Assembly: GCA_031292625.1 (NCBI GenBank)
Contig: JARLGU010000021.1
Span: 44,682 to 108,681, forward strand
Origin: Capsulimonadaceae bacterium
GTDB lineage: Bacteria; Armatimonadota; Armatimonadia; Armatimonadales; Capsulimonadaceae
Length of the DNA: 64,000 nucleotides
Direction of reading: 5' to 3'
A program made the translations under genes and the position numbers. Below are positions 28,163-36,995 of this stretch, in pieces. The stretch's first letter is position 1, and each line of letters starts with the position of its first letter. Under the pieces are notes generated by a model that saw nothing but the letters and a program-made list of their open reading frames with translations, was not told the DNA's origin and made no database searches.

Positions 28163-29407
28163 TTACTTCCTGATCAATTCGATCGCGCCCCAATGTCCTG
28201 GCGCAACGGGAATATCGATAACCGCGCCGCGCCGCGCTTCGTAATAACGCAAGAGCTGTTTGCTCCAAGAATAGCCTACCTCGTGCCGGTCGTATTGGAA
28301 CCATGCGGGCGCGGTAAATGCCAGAAAAAGAACGATTAGAAACAGTTTGGCATATCCAACGCCCCGTCCGTGCGGCAGCGCGGAAGACGGCGTCAGGGAA
28401 AGGCATGCCGCGATAACCGCAAGCGTATGATAGCGTCCCCATGACAAAGCGCCGTGGCTCATGGAAGCTGATACGAGAGCGCACGCCGCAACCAGAAAGA
28501 GGCTGATCGAGAACCTATTCCGATCCATTACGGCCGTAACAAACAAGCCGATCCAAACGACAACGCCAATCCAGCACGGCGTGCTTGTGGTAAAGAGTCG
28601 ATCGACCACGCTGTTGACGGCGATTGCGACCGCGCCTAAGTGGACGGAATGAGCCAGCCTCCCGGAGTGCATGAGGAAGATAATCTGAACGGCGGATCCG
28701 GCCAACAAAGTCGCAACCTTCCAAAGAGCCCCCTTGTCGCGCAGTTTCCCGAGCGCGACGGCGCAAAGCGCGACGTAGATCGCGAACGGCCCCGTCAAAC
28801 TGAAGATAACAAACATTGCGGCATCGAGGGCAGTAAAGACCCGATTCTTCGCCGGCTCGCAGAGGAGGATCAACAGCATGATGACGCAAGTAAACCAATG
28901 CGCGTTCGTAGCGTTGCCATAGGCTTCCGAGGGAATCGGCGCCAGCGCGTAGAGAAGAGCGCTCGCCAAACGCGTCGCCGGAATCCTCAGAAAAGTCGCG
29001 CGATCACTGACCAGGTAGAACAACGGCAGCACGAGCACGGCCAAGCTCAAGACGGTCATAACAAGCGGGCCGTCGACCAAGGGAAACCGGACAGCGAACC
29101 ATGCAAATAACCGCGGGACAAGGTGAAGATAACCCGAGTACGGCTGCAAGAACAGCGCCATGGATGGATTGTTGAATGCCGGACCGTAAAACTCCTTGCC
29201 ATCCTCCGCCCAGAAAGCCGCATGCGCCAGCAAATCCCATGCACGCAAAACCATAACAGCCGAGCACGCGAGCGCGAATACCAGGCGAACAGCAGGCGAT
29301 GGACGAAACAACGCAATATGATCGACAATCACGCGAACGCCATTACGCTGCCGATGAGGCTGTTTGTCCTCCAATACAGTTTGGGTGATCGAAGGTTGGT
29401 TATCCAT
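28163..29407 (-). CDS. Multi-pass membrane protein, possible GT-C glycosyltransferase
   Basis: A 414-residue integral membrane protein with about nine or ten hydrophobic helices, for example LVFALACSAVMVL, LVMTVLSLAVLVLPLFYLV and WIGVVVWIGLFVTAV. The first outside loop holds AFWAEDGKEFY, and acidic residues at this place are usual in GT-C-type enzymes that use lipid-linked sugars. I do not recognise a specific family. It lies between the AraC gene and the divergent cassette regulator. Confidence 0.65.
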   Translation of the reverse strand: MDNQPSITQTVLEDKQPHRQRNGVRVIVDHIALFRPSPAVRLVFALACSAVMVLRAWDLLAHAAFWAEDGKEFYGPAFNNPSMALFLQPYSGYLHLVPRLFAWFAVRFPLVDGPLVMTVLSLAVLVLPLFYLVSDRATFLRIPATRLASALLYALAPIPSEAYGNATNAHWFTCVIMLLILLCEPAKNRVFTALDAAMFVIFSLTGPFAIYVALCAVALGKLRDKGALWKVATLLAGSAVQIIFLMHSGRLAHSVHLGAVAIAVNSVVDRLFTTSTPCWIGVVVWIGLFVTAVMDRNRFSISLFLVAACALVSASMSHGALSWGRYHTLAVIAACLSLTPSSALPHGRGVGYAKLFLIVLFLAFTAPAWFQYDRHEVGYSWSKQLLRYYEARRGAVIDIPVAPGHWGAIELIRK

Positions 29408-29550
29408 TTCGTTGGATCGGCAGTGAACCAGTCTAGAGGATCACATGCGTTTCGTTTTCCTATTATGATGCGTTTTGCCGGATCTCTCGAACATCGACCA
29501 AGTTTTACGCCCATCGCGCCTTTCTGCATGAGATCCAAAAAACTATATCA

Positions 29551-29566
29551 ACTCCATCGATGGAGT
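29551..29566. promoter_or_regulatory. Operator O1, perfect 16-bp palindrome
   Basis: ACTCCATCGATGGAGT is a perfect dyad that ends two bases before the -35 box of the regulator promoter. An identical copy lies at 29604. It is the expected type of site for the LacI/GntR-type regulator encoded next to it. Confidence 0.75.
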
Positions 29567-29568
29567 AC

Positions 29569-29597
29569 TTGACAGGACGGACGAAGTAACCTATAAT
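29569..29597 (+). promoter_or_regulatory. Consensus sigma70 promoter of the regulator gene
   Basis: TTGACA and TATAAT are both perfect, with a 17-base spacer. The promoter lies exactly between two identical 16-bp palindromes, so it should be strong but tightly repressed. Confidence 0.85.
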
Positions 29598-29603
29598 GGA
29601 ACA

Positions 29604-29619
29604 ACTCCATCGATGGAGT
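29604..29619. promoter_or_regulatory. Operator O2, identical palindrome
   Basis: A second copy of ACTCCATCGATGGAGT, 53 bases (about five helical turns) from O1 and covering the transcription start region. Confidence 0.75.
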
Positions 29620-29634
29620 GTCCGGAACCAGTCC

Positions 29635-30705
29635 ATGCCAATTGATACACGCCTCGGGGCGGCGCCAAAATATGTTCAGCTTGCGGATCATCTGCGTAAG
29701 CAGATCAAGCGCGGCACTTTGAAGCCGGGCGACCGACTGCCCTCGCAAGCCGAGCTCAAAGCGCAATACGGCATCAGTCAGGCGACCATGGAGAGGCTGC
29801 ACGCCAGCTTGGAGCAGGAAGGCTTGATCGTCCGCCGCCAGGGCAGCGGAACGTTTGTCGCGCCGCCTCCGGAACGTATCCGGACGGGAATAGTCGGCGT
29901 CACCGGCGTCGGTTTTCTCGTCGACAGGAGCTTCTATTGGATGCATATCCTCGAAGGCATTCGCTCCGTCGCCACCCCGGCAGGCTTCCAAATCATGCTG
30001 ATCGACCCACGAGCGTCGGAGATCAATACCGATAGCGTCGATGGCCTCTTCGTGACTGGCTGGGACAAGCCGGAATTCATTCGTACGTTCCCGAATGTCG
30101 AGACGGTTGAACTTATCACCGCATCGGGATCAGGAAGCAGCGTCGTCGCGGACGATTTCGGCGGCGGCGTGATCGCCACTGAATATCTTCTTGGTCTGGG
30201 CCACAAGCGCATCGCCATGCTAGGCAACGAAGGATATCACATCTCGGAGATTCGCGCCGAGGGTTACAAATATGCGCTTAAACGGGCCGGGATCGAGCCG
30301 GATCCTGCTTGGCTCCGAATGATTGCGGATCTTTGGCCAGAGTTCCAGAAAAATGGCCAATCTCATATGAACAAATGGCTGGATGAAGATTGGGACAAGC
30401 TCGGCTGCACGGCGCTGCTCGCGCACAACGACCCGACTGCGCTCGGCGCAATCGCCGCGTTCCGAAAACGAGGCTACGACGTTCCGGGGAAAGTCAGTGT
30501 CGTCGGATATGACGCGACGGGGCTGTATGACAACGCGGACCCCTTGCTTACGAGCGTGGCCGTCCCTCTTCAAGAGGTTGGAAGAATCGGGATGAGCACA
30601 TTGCTTGCGCGCATCAATGACGATGGTGACCGCAACGGACAGGAAGTAGTTCCCGTAACGCTGCGGCACGGTCATTCGGCGGCAGCGATCGCGGACACAA
30701 AGTAA
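29635..30705 (+). CDS. GntR/LacI hybrid regulator, autoregulated
   Basis: A 356-residue regulator. Residues 10-75 form a GntR winged helix (YVQLADHLRKQIKRGTLKPGDRLPSQAELKAQYGISQATMERL, GSGTFV). The rest is a LacI-type sugar-binding domain with ADDFGGGVIATEYLLGLGHKRIAMLG and AHNDPTALGAIAAFRKRGYDVPGKVSVVGYDATG. The ORF track opens at 29596 within the promoter; the real start is the ATG at 29635, downstream of O2. It probably represses itself and the following pseudopilin and glycosidase genes, which begin 31 bases after its stop on the same strand. Confidence 0.9.
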   Translation: MPIDTRLGAAPKYVQLADHLRKQIKRGTLKPGDRLPSQAELKAQYGISQATMERLHASLEQEGLIVRRQGSGTFVAPPPERIRTGIVGVTGVGFLVDRSFYWMHILEGIRSVATPAGFQIMLIDPRASEINTDSVDGLFVTGWDKPEFIRTFPNVETVELITASGSGSSVVADDFGGGVIATEYLLGLGHKRIAMLGNEGYHISEIRAEGYKYALKRAGIEPDPAWLRMIADLWPEFQKNGQSHMNKWLDEDWDKLGCTALLAHNDPTALGAIAAFRKRGYDVPGKVSVVGYDATGLYDNADPLLTSVAVPLQEVGRIGMSTLLARINDDGDRNGQEVVPVTLRHGHSAAAIADTK

Positions 30706-30736
30706 GAGCTAGATATACGAAAGGTCGACAAAGACG

Positions 30737-31579
30737 ATGGACACGAAACCGAAAGCTACTCACGCTCCTCATGGAGGATTTACTCTTATCGAGTTGCTCG
30801 TCGTTATCGCAATCATTGCGATTCTTGCAGCAATATTGTTTCCTGTATTCGCGACGGCCAGAGAGAAAGCAAGGGCGACCGCCTGTACGAGCAATCTGAA
30901 GCAGCTCGGAATCGCCTTCCTCCAATACGAGCAGGACTACGACGAACTTAACCCCGCGGGCGACAGCGGATGGATGGCCAATGGATGGGCATACTGTCTA
31001 TACCCATACGTTAAGTCTAAGGCTGTCTTCACATGCCCTGACGACACGACTGCCGTCAAAGCGAACGCACAAGCTCCTGGCGACACTCTCGTGTCGTATG
31101 CCTCCAACTCGCAGTTGTACAGCCTTCCAATGACCAAGGCCACGGCCGTTGCGAAGACGGTGCAACTCATCGAAGTCGCCGGAGTCCAGTGCGCGATCGG
31201 CGTCTCAAACAGTGCATGCTGGAACTCTTCGTGGGGTATGGCGTTCGACTACAGTTGCGCGACCTACCAGTTTTCGCCCGGCACGGAAGGGGCGCAGGTA
31301 TATACGGGGCGCCAAAACCTGAACGACGGGTCGACGTTTGCCACAGGCTATTTGGGTGGACGCGGTACCTTTGGAAATCCATATGGACAGTTCGCGTCTC
31401 CGACCGGGCGTCACAACAATGGGGCGAACTACCTTATGGCTGATGGACACGTTAAATGGCTGATGGGCAACTTGGTGTCAAGCGGCACCGTCGCCCCCAA
31501 CTCGACTTACGCTCAGGGATCACAAAACGCCGCCGGGGCTGAAGTATCGACCTTTGCCGCCACATTCTCGCCGATCTAA
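30737..31579 (+). CDS. DUF1559 pseudopilin-like secreted protein
   Basis: A 280-residue protein with the prepilin signal and helix [21 protein letters not shown] after a 14-residue leader. [15 protein letters not shown] follows, and the C-terminal H-X9-DG motif reads [18 protein letters not shown]. The extracellular part carries [12 protein letters not shown], shared with the protein at 36080. It lies in one unit with the regulator upstream and the GH71-like enzyme that starts three bases after its stop. Confidence 0.93.
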   Translation: MDTKPKATHAPHGGFTLIELLVVIAIIAILAAILFPVFATAREKARATACTSNLKQLGIAFLQYEQDYDELNPAGDSGWMANGWAYCLYPYVKSKAVFTCPDDTTAVKANAQAPGDTLVSYASNSQLYSLPMTKATAVAKTVQLIEVAGVQCAIGVSNSACWNSSWGMAFDYSCATYQFSPGTEGAQVYTGRQNLNDGSTFATGYLGGRGTFGNPYGQFASPTGRHNNGANYLMADGHVKWLMGNLVSSGTVAPNSTYAQGSQNAAGAEVSTFAATFSPI

Positions 31580-31582
31580 CAA

Positions 31583-34075
31583 ATGACCAAACCTATGAAC
31601 TCAACCATAATCCGCAATCAATGCCCACGCTTGATGTGGGCATTGTCCCTTGTTATCATGTCAGTCACAGCCTGCATACCAACCATCACAGCTGCCGATC
31701 AGCCAGAGCCCGCCGCGGCTACCGCTGCCTCGACAACAACCCCGCCAGCGCTTCCGGCGACGTGGCCAAAGACGGTGATGATAACCGTCTGCCCAAACTG
31801 GGAAAATCCGCGCGGACACAACGAATGCTACCGGACTTGCTACGACCGTCCTGTCGCTACCGGGACCCTGCCGTCGGCAGTGTGGCAACTGACGCAATTG
31901 CAAAAGTATCTTCCGGGTGCGGTCTTTGCCATTGACTTGATCCCAGGCAAGGACAACACAGGCATTCTAAAGATCTTCGGCGACTATGTGGAAGCGACCC
32001 ATCAGGTTCCCGGCGCACGGGTCATCCCGTTTTCCGACGTATCGCAGGGATCGACGCCGGAAGAACAGGAGGATCGCCTCTTCGATTTTTTCCACAAGGC
32101 GCTCGCCGAACATGGCGGCGATCCAGGCTGGTTTCGTGTAAACGGCATTCCCGTCGTCACCGATTACGCGCATGGCGGCATGGGTTTCGAGAGCGTCGCC
32201 CGCCTCTCTCCGCGATTTGCGCAGGCGGGCGACAAGATCTACTGGCTTACCGATGTCGGCGCGACAACGCAGTGGACGGTTCCCGGACGCGTCGATAGTC
32301 TGCACATCCCCGATCTCATGCCATACGTCGCCGGCGCCTATACGTTCGGTCCGCCAAGCCTCGATACCGCCGTCGCCACGGGATTTACCGACCTTGCGCG
32401 AGCAATCCGCGCCTACCCGGAGAAGCGCATTTACGGCGCGTGCGCGACCAACGGCTACTATTCGGCGCGCACCTCGCAACGAAACTACGTCAGTCCCCGG
32501 GGCACGTTCACGCTCAGGAATGCGCTCGATCATATTTTGCCGACCAACCCCGATATCCTGACCTCTGGAACGTGGAACGACTATGTCGAAGCTGGAACCG
32601 TTGAGCCAAGCTACAAGCATACCAGCGCCTTGCTCGAGATCTTGAGAAGCTACGCCGACGACTGGACAGCGCAGCCCCACTCCGCCGACACGCAGCCTCA
32701 TCTCATCGTAAGCTACCACAAGAACGCATTCCCCGGCGAGCCTCTCTCCATTGAGGTGCTCAATCTTCCAGTCGCGAAGCCCTTCGCCACGATCCATTGT
32801 ACGATTACGATCCGGAGCGGAGCGGGTGACGTGCTTGCGAAATTGCCGGTCACGCCGCTTACCGGGAACGCGCGCTCAGCCGCAAGCGTCATGTATACGA
32901 TCCCGGCCGCCATGAAGCGCGACATGTTGCGCATCGAGCCGAGCGTCGACGCCGAGGGACCGCAACAGTTCCACCGCGACTACGTCAACCTGCCGCCAAT
33001 CCCCGTCCTGACCGATGGCGTGCTGGCAGATCCGCTTTACTTTAGCGTCCCGCTGCACCGCCTGCGGACCGGCCGGGTGCAGCTTGAAATTAACGGCGCG
33101 CTCGCAAGCACTCCGTTGGCGGCGACATCGCCCGTTATGCTGAGCGTAAAATCGACTGACGGCCCAGCTGTCGAAGGCGTATCCTACATGAAGGATGGCG
33201 ACATCATTAATGAGCCTACGCCGACGACCGGAAGCGCTCCCGTACTCGATAACTGGACGCCCGACCCAACGTTGCCGGCCCCGCCTCGCGCCGACTACTA
33301 CGGCGCCCTGGTGCAGTTCGTCGACGGATCGATCGCCTACTCGTCCGGCGCATGGCGCGACGACGGCGCGGACCGCATATGGTTGGACTACAACTTCATG
33401 AAGCAAGATCGATGGGCGGTCAAAAAGCTGGACGACAACAAGATCAGGGACATCTCCGGACACGGCCTGAACGGAACGCTTATTAAGGCCGCTCCCACGC
33501 AAGGGAGATTGCCGGAGTGGACGCCGGTTGGATACATGCACGATGCGCTTTCCTTCGACGGCGTCAGTTCGATGGTCGAACTCGGAATCACCGCGTTTCC
33601 GATTGGTCCGGTTACGATCGAGCTTATGATCAAGCCCGACGCCATTGGGCGCAAGCAAGACGTCCTCACCCAGGGCGGGGACGTGGCATCGATCATTCTC
33701 GAAAAGGATGGTACGCTCTCCGTAACCCGCTCGAACGAAGCGCGCCTTGGCGACACGATCCACGGCTCCACGAAGATATCCCCGAACACATGGACATACG
33801 TGGTTGCGAGCTACGATATGCAGTCGCTTCGCCTCTACGTAAACGGGCGCCTCGACGGTAAGGTCTCCACCTCGGGGTTCAAGAGCACCGAAGGAGCGCG
33901 CTTAGGCGGACCAGTCTGGGGAGCCAGCGGATCACGCGAACTGTATGCCGGCCAAATCGCGCGATTTCGTGTCTTGAGCGGCGCATCGACGGACGCTCAA
34001 ATCGCTCGCGACGCGTCGTCTCTTCAATATGTCTATAGTTCGTTACTTTCCACGCCGAAAGGACAGGTACCGTAA
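31583..34075 (+). CDS. Secreted GH71-like hydrolase with C-terminal LamG domain
   Basis: An 830-residue exported protein with an N-terminal hydrophobic signal (MWALSLVIMSVTACIPTI). Residues about 55-365 resemble GH71 (alpha-1,3-glucanase) enzymes, including YGACATNGYYSARTSQRNY and the strand ILTSGTWNDYVEAGTVEPSY. Beta-sandwich linkers follow and residues about 640-820 form a LamG/concanavalin-like domain (DALSFDGVSSMVELG, WTYVVASYDMQSLRLYVNGRLDG). It should bind and cut an external glucan. The next gene encodes another LamG protein and begins immediately after the stop. Confidence 0.8.
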   Translation: MTKPMNSTIIRNQCPRLMWALSLVIMSVTACIPTITAADQPEPAAATAASTTTPPALPATWPKTVMITVCPNWENPRGHNECYRTCYDRPVATGTLPSAVWQLTQLQKYLPGAVFAIDLIPGKDNTGILKIFGDYVEATHQVPGARVIPFSDVSQGSTPEEQEDRLFDFFHKALAEHGGDPGWFRVNGIPVVTDYAHGGMGFESVARLSPRFAQAGDKIYWLTDVGATTQWTVPGRVDSLHIPDLMPYVAGAYTFGPPSLDTAVATGFTDLARAIRAYPEKRIYGACATNGYYSARTSQRNYVSPRGTFTLRNALDHILPTNPDILTSGTWNDYVEAGTVEPSYKHTSALLEILRSYADDWTAQPHSADTQPHLIVSYHKNAFPGEPLSIEVLNLPVAKPFATIHCTITIRSGAGDVLAKLPVTPLTGNARSAASVMYTIPAAMKRDMLRIEPSVDAEGPQQFHRDYVNLPPIPVLTDGVLADPLYFSVPLHRLRTGRVQLEINGALASTPLAATSPVMLSVKSTDGPAVEGVSYMKDGDIINEPTPTTGSAPVLDNWTPDPTLPAPPRADYYGALVQFVDGSIAYSSGAWRDDGADRIWLDYNFMKQDRWAVKKLDDNKIRDISGHGLNGTLIKAAPTQGRLPEWTPVGYMHDALSFDGVSSMVELGITAFPIGPVTIELMIKPDAIGRKQDVLTQGGDVASIILEKDGTLSVTRSNEARLGDTIHGSTKISPNTWTYVVASYDMQSLRLYVNGRLDGKVSTSGFKSTEGARLGGPVWGASGSRELYAGQIARFRVLSGASTDAQIARDASSLQYVYSSLLSTPKGQVP

Positions 34076-34798
34076 GTGAACTCCATTTCCAAGATCCATC
34101 GCAACCTTTTTGCAGCGGCAATACTCGCCGCGTTCACGTTGCTAGCTCAGCCTCCGGCAACCGCCGATGATGCGGGGCGCCCAATCCCTCCGTCCACGTC
34201 GACGCCGCGCCCCGCGAGCGGCTCGAACTCAACTCTCGTCGAGGAATACATATTCTCCGCGGCGACAGGCGAAAGCGTCGCGGGAACGCCGGGCTACGAC
34301 GATCCAGCGAAGCTAGTAGGCTGCGAGTGGACCAAGCCCGGCTACAAGACGGCTGCGGCCGCGCTTCGCTTCGATGGGAAGACGTCCATCGCGTGGCTGC
34401 CCGCCACGAAGACGCCGGCTGGCCCCATCTCGATCAAAATCGTCCTGCGCCCAACCGTCCTCGGCGGAAATGTCTTAAGCGACGTCGGCGGCCTTGTCAT
34501 CGGAATAACGCCCAAAGGCGCGCCGAGCGCGATGCGGCATACGTCAACGACCCCCTGGCAATACATCGAGAGCAGCGCCACGATCAATGCCGGAGAATGG
34601 GCGGAAGTCGAGTACCAATGGGACGGCGCGACGCAGCGTCTGTTCGTCAACGGCCAACTTGCCGCCGAAGGACCCTGCGACAAGGGATTCGCCAGCGGTC
34701 CGCGTGCGCTCGGCTGCAACTGCTACGGACCAACCTCCGATCACTATGCGGGCGATATTGCATCGCTCGATATCCATACGTTGAAGGTCGCGCCTTAG
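34076..34798 (+). CDS. Secreted LamG-domain protein
   Basis: A 240-residue exported protein: signal peptide (LFAAAILAAFTLLAQPPATA), a Pro/Ser/Thr-rich linker and one LamG jelly-roll domain (about 60-238) with AAALRFDGKTSIAWLPA and WDGATQRLFVNGQLAAEGP. No catalytic motif is visible, so it is probably carbohydrate-binding. The start is a GTG directly after the TAA of the upstream gene with AAGGA before it, so the genes are translationally coupled. Confidence 0.82.
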   Translation: MNSISKIHRNLFAAAILAAFTLLAQPPATADDAGRPIPPSTSTPRPASGSNSTLVEEYIFSAATGESVAGTPGYDDPAKLVGCEWTKPGYKTAAAALRFDGKTSIAWLPATKTPAGPISIKIVLRPTVLGGNVLSDVGGLVIGITPKGAPSAMRHTSTTPWQYIESSATINAGEWAEVEYQWDGATQRLFVNGQLAAEGPCDKGFASGPRALGCNCYGPTSDHYAGDIASLDIHTLKVAP

Positions 34799-34905
34799 CG
34801 CATCGCGAATTGATCTCGCCTCAGCCGCGCACCACCGCGACGTCTCGCACGACGGCGCCGGCGGTGCGCGGCTTGTTTTCGCCACGGCAATGGGCAAAAT
34901 CCCGC

Positions 34906-34934
34906 TTGACAGCTCTGGTCGCGAGTGTTATACT
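34906..34934 (+). promoter_or_regulatory. sigma70-type promoter of the third cassette
   Basis: TTGACA and TATACT with a 17-base spacer lie 36 bases before the start of the regulator gene. The -10 box overlaps the left arm of the operator at 34930. Confidence 0.8.
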
Positions 34935-34954
34935 AAGCATGTACTTATTAGTAT
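34930..34954. promoter_or_regulatory. Operator, inverted repeat over the -10 region
   Basis: ATACTAA and TTAGTAT form perfect 7-base arms 11 bases apart. Its place over the promoter start point fits autorepression by the regulator at 34970. Confidence 0.6.
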
Positions 34955-34969
34955 GAAGTTAGATAGACG

Positions 34970-36052
34970 ATGACGACCATGAGAACAATCGCCACTAAAC
35001 ACGAGGATGTCCGTAAGAGACTTGAAGCGGCAATCCGCTCCGGCCAATATCTTCCGGGAGAACAGCTGCCCGCGGAACAGGACCTAGCCACCCAATACGG
35101 GGTGTCATTCCCGACGGCGCGACGGGCAGTGAGCGACCTGGTTGCATCGGACGTTCTTGAGCGGCGCGGTCGCAAGGGCACGTTCGTCCGGCGCCAACTC
35201 TCTCGTTTGCCGGCGCGCAAGACGCTCAACCTCATTACATCCGCCTACGAGGGCAACGCACAGCGCAGCTTTATCGCGCAAGGAATGGTGGCGGCGGAGG
35301 CGGCGGGCCTCAACGCCAATATTATCCGGCTGGCAAATGGACAGCAAGACTCCGCCGTGCGCGTCATCCGCAACGGCGAGCTCGCAATCGTCACGATCGG
35401 CGACGTCAGGCCGACAAGCGCGCTTGGGGTCGAGCTTCGCGCTGCAAATGGACGGGCGGTGGTGATGTATCCGGACATGAGCGAGTATGGCGTGCCCACT
35501 GTTCAGATTTCGAAGTCGGCCGAGTTCAACATGGCCTTCGAGCACCTCAAAGAGCACGGTCATAAGCGGATCGCCGTTGTCGCCCAGTTTCCATCGGAAT
35601 GCGGCAACGAGATGATCCCTTGGGAGCGCGAGATTCTCGCCATTATGGAAGCCGCAGGAGATGACTTCGACCTCGTGCGCGTCGATACGCCAGTGTTTCA
35701 TTCGCCCACAAAGAAGACGTACGCGCGCATCCAACGCTATCTTGCGGAGCATCCCGAGACCACCGCGTTTACGACAATGGGCGACGAGCTTGCTTTGGGT
35801 CTTGCAGCAGCCTGCCGCGACGCGAAGCGTCCAGTGGGACAATCTATTTCGCTGGTTAACATCGGCGATTCGGACATCATGGAGTTCATGACGCCCGCTA
35901 TTACGTGCGTCGACGAAAACTTGGCGAGTTGCTTCGATGTCGCCATAGGCTGGCTGACCACGGAAGGTTCGTCCGCCGGCCATCGCAACGCCCCGTACTA
36001 TGTACAAAGCCGGCTAGTCCAGCGAGGAAGCGTTATTTCGGTCCGCCAATAG
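34970..36052 (+). CDS. GntR/LacI hybrid regulator
   Basis: A 360-residue regulator with a GntR winged helix at about 10-75 (EDVRKRLEAAIRSGQYLPGEQLPAEQDLATQYGVSFPTARRAVSDL, GRKGTFVRR) and a LacI-type sensor behind it (FNMAFEHLKEHGHKRIAVVAQ; TTMGDELALGLAAACRDAKRP). A second ATG three codons later could also be the start; neither has a strong Shine-Dalgarno site. It probably controls the pseudopilin and GH16 genes that follow within 30 bases. The ligand is unknown. Confidence 0.9.
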   Translation: MTTMRTIATKHEDVRKRLEAAIRSGQYLPGEQLPAEQDLATQYGVSFPTARRAVSDLVASDVLERRGRKGTFVRRQLSRLPARKTLNLITSAYEGNAQRSFIAQGMVAAEAAGLNANIIRLANGQQDSAVRVIRNGELAIVTIGDVRPTSALGVELRAANGRAVVMYPDMSEYGVPTVQISKSAEFNMAFEHLKEHGHKRIAVVAQFPSECGNEMIPWEREILAIMEAAGDDFDLVRVDTPVFHSPTKKTYARIQRYLAEHPETTAFTTMGDELALGLAAACRDAKRPVGQSISLVNIGDSDIMEFMTPAITCVDENLASCFDVAIGWLTTEGSSAGHRNAPYYVQSRLVQRGSVISVRQ

Positions 36053-36079
36053 GACCTAACTACCATCTGGAGGCACAAG

Positions 36080-36982
36080 ATGTTGTTCGCGAAATATAAT
36101 GGACGACGAATGGACCGAGGGCGAGGGTTTACGCTTATCGAGCTATTAGTTGTCATCGCTATTATTGCAATTCTCGCAGCGATACTTTTCCCCGTGTTTT
36201 CTCAAGCGCGCGAAAAGGCGCGTGGGGCAGCATGTTTATCCAATCTGAAACAGATCGGGCTGGCGTATACACAATACGAGCAGGACTACGACGAGTTCGT
36301 ACCTTGCGGTCTCAACGCAACGGGACAAGGGATTGGCTGGGCGGGAATGATCTATCCCTATGTCAAGAGCGCCAATTTGTACCTGTGCCCCGACGATGTC
36401 AATCCAGCCGATGTCGTCTCGTACGCCGTCAACTCGAACATGGTAGACCATAGACAGGTCGGATCAACCTACTATCCTGCGCCCACGGCCATATCGATCA
36501 TGATTGCGCCCTCCAAAACCGTCATGCTCTTCGAGGTCATCAACAGCTCTGGCTATACGGTTACCGCCGACAATCAAAAGTCTCCCGCGGGATATGGCAA
36601 TAACCTCAGCGCATCGAACACGCTGAACGGGGCCAACTCCGGGACCTCGTCGACCTCCCTAAAATACGCGACGGGCCTGCTCTACAATGCCAGTGCGACG
36701 GCGGACGGCGCATCCTATGCCGCCTCAAGCATCACGACGACAAACTCCTACTTCCTGCCTGGAGGCTTGGGCGATCACCAATATGGCGCGAATTACCTGA
36801 TGGCCGATTGTCACGCCAAGTGGTTTCCGCCGTCGCTCGTCGGAGCGGGTTTCGACATTCCGGTCGCGCACCCATCGGACTCGACGCACGATGCGACATG
36901 TCCGCCCGTCTCAGGATGGTCCGCGCCGACCGTGACGTGCACGACCCCAATCTCTCCCGCCGCAACCTTCGCGCTGCATTAA
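36080..36982 (+). CDS. DUF1559 pseudopilin-like secreted protein
   Basis: A 300-residue protein with prepilin signal [36 protein letters not shown] and a C-terminal H-X9-DG region reading [18 protein letters not shown], in which the glycine of the motif is replaced by cysteine. GGAGG lies seven bases before the ATG. It is the third-cassette counterpart of the proteins at 1318, 2375 and 30737 and is followed by the GH16 enzyme 13 bases after its stop. Confidence 0.93.
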   Translation: MLFAKYNGRRMDRGRGFTLIELLVVIAIIAILAAILFPVFSQAREKARGAACLSNLKQIGLAYTQYEQDYDEFVPCGLNATGQGIGWAGMIYPYVKSANLYLCPDDVNPADVVSYAVNSNMVDHRQVGSTYYPAPTAISIMIAPSKTVMLFEVINSSGYTVTADNQKSPAGYGNNLSASNTLNGANSGTSSTSLKYATGLLYNASATADGASYAASSITTTNSYFLPGGLGDHQYGANYLMADCHAKWFPPSLVGAGFDIPVAHPSDSTHDATCPPVSGWSAPTVTCTTPISPAATFALH

Positions 36983-36995
36983 GCCTATACTGAAT

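Noticed and set aside
28163-29407. Transporter
   Set aside because: The helix pattern and the acidic first outer loop fit a GT-C-type enzyme better; no transporter motif is visible. The call stays uncertain.
32876-33763. 295-residue minus-strand ORF
   Set aside because: Antisense to the GH71-like/LamG gene, no start site and no domain.
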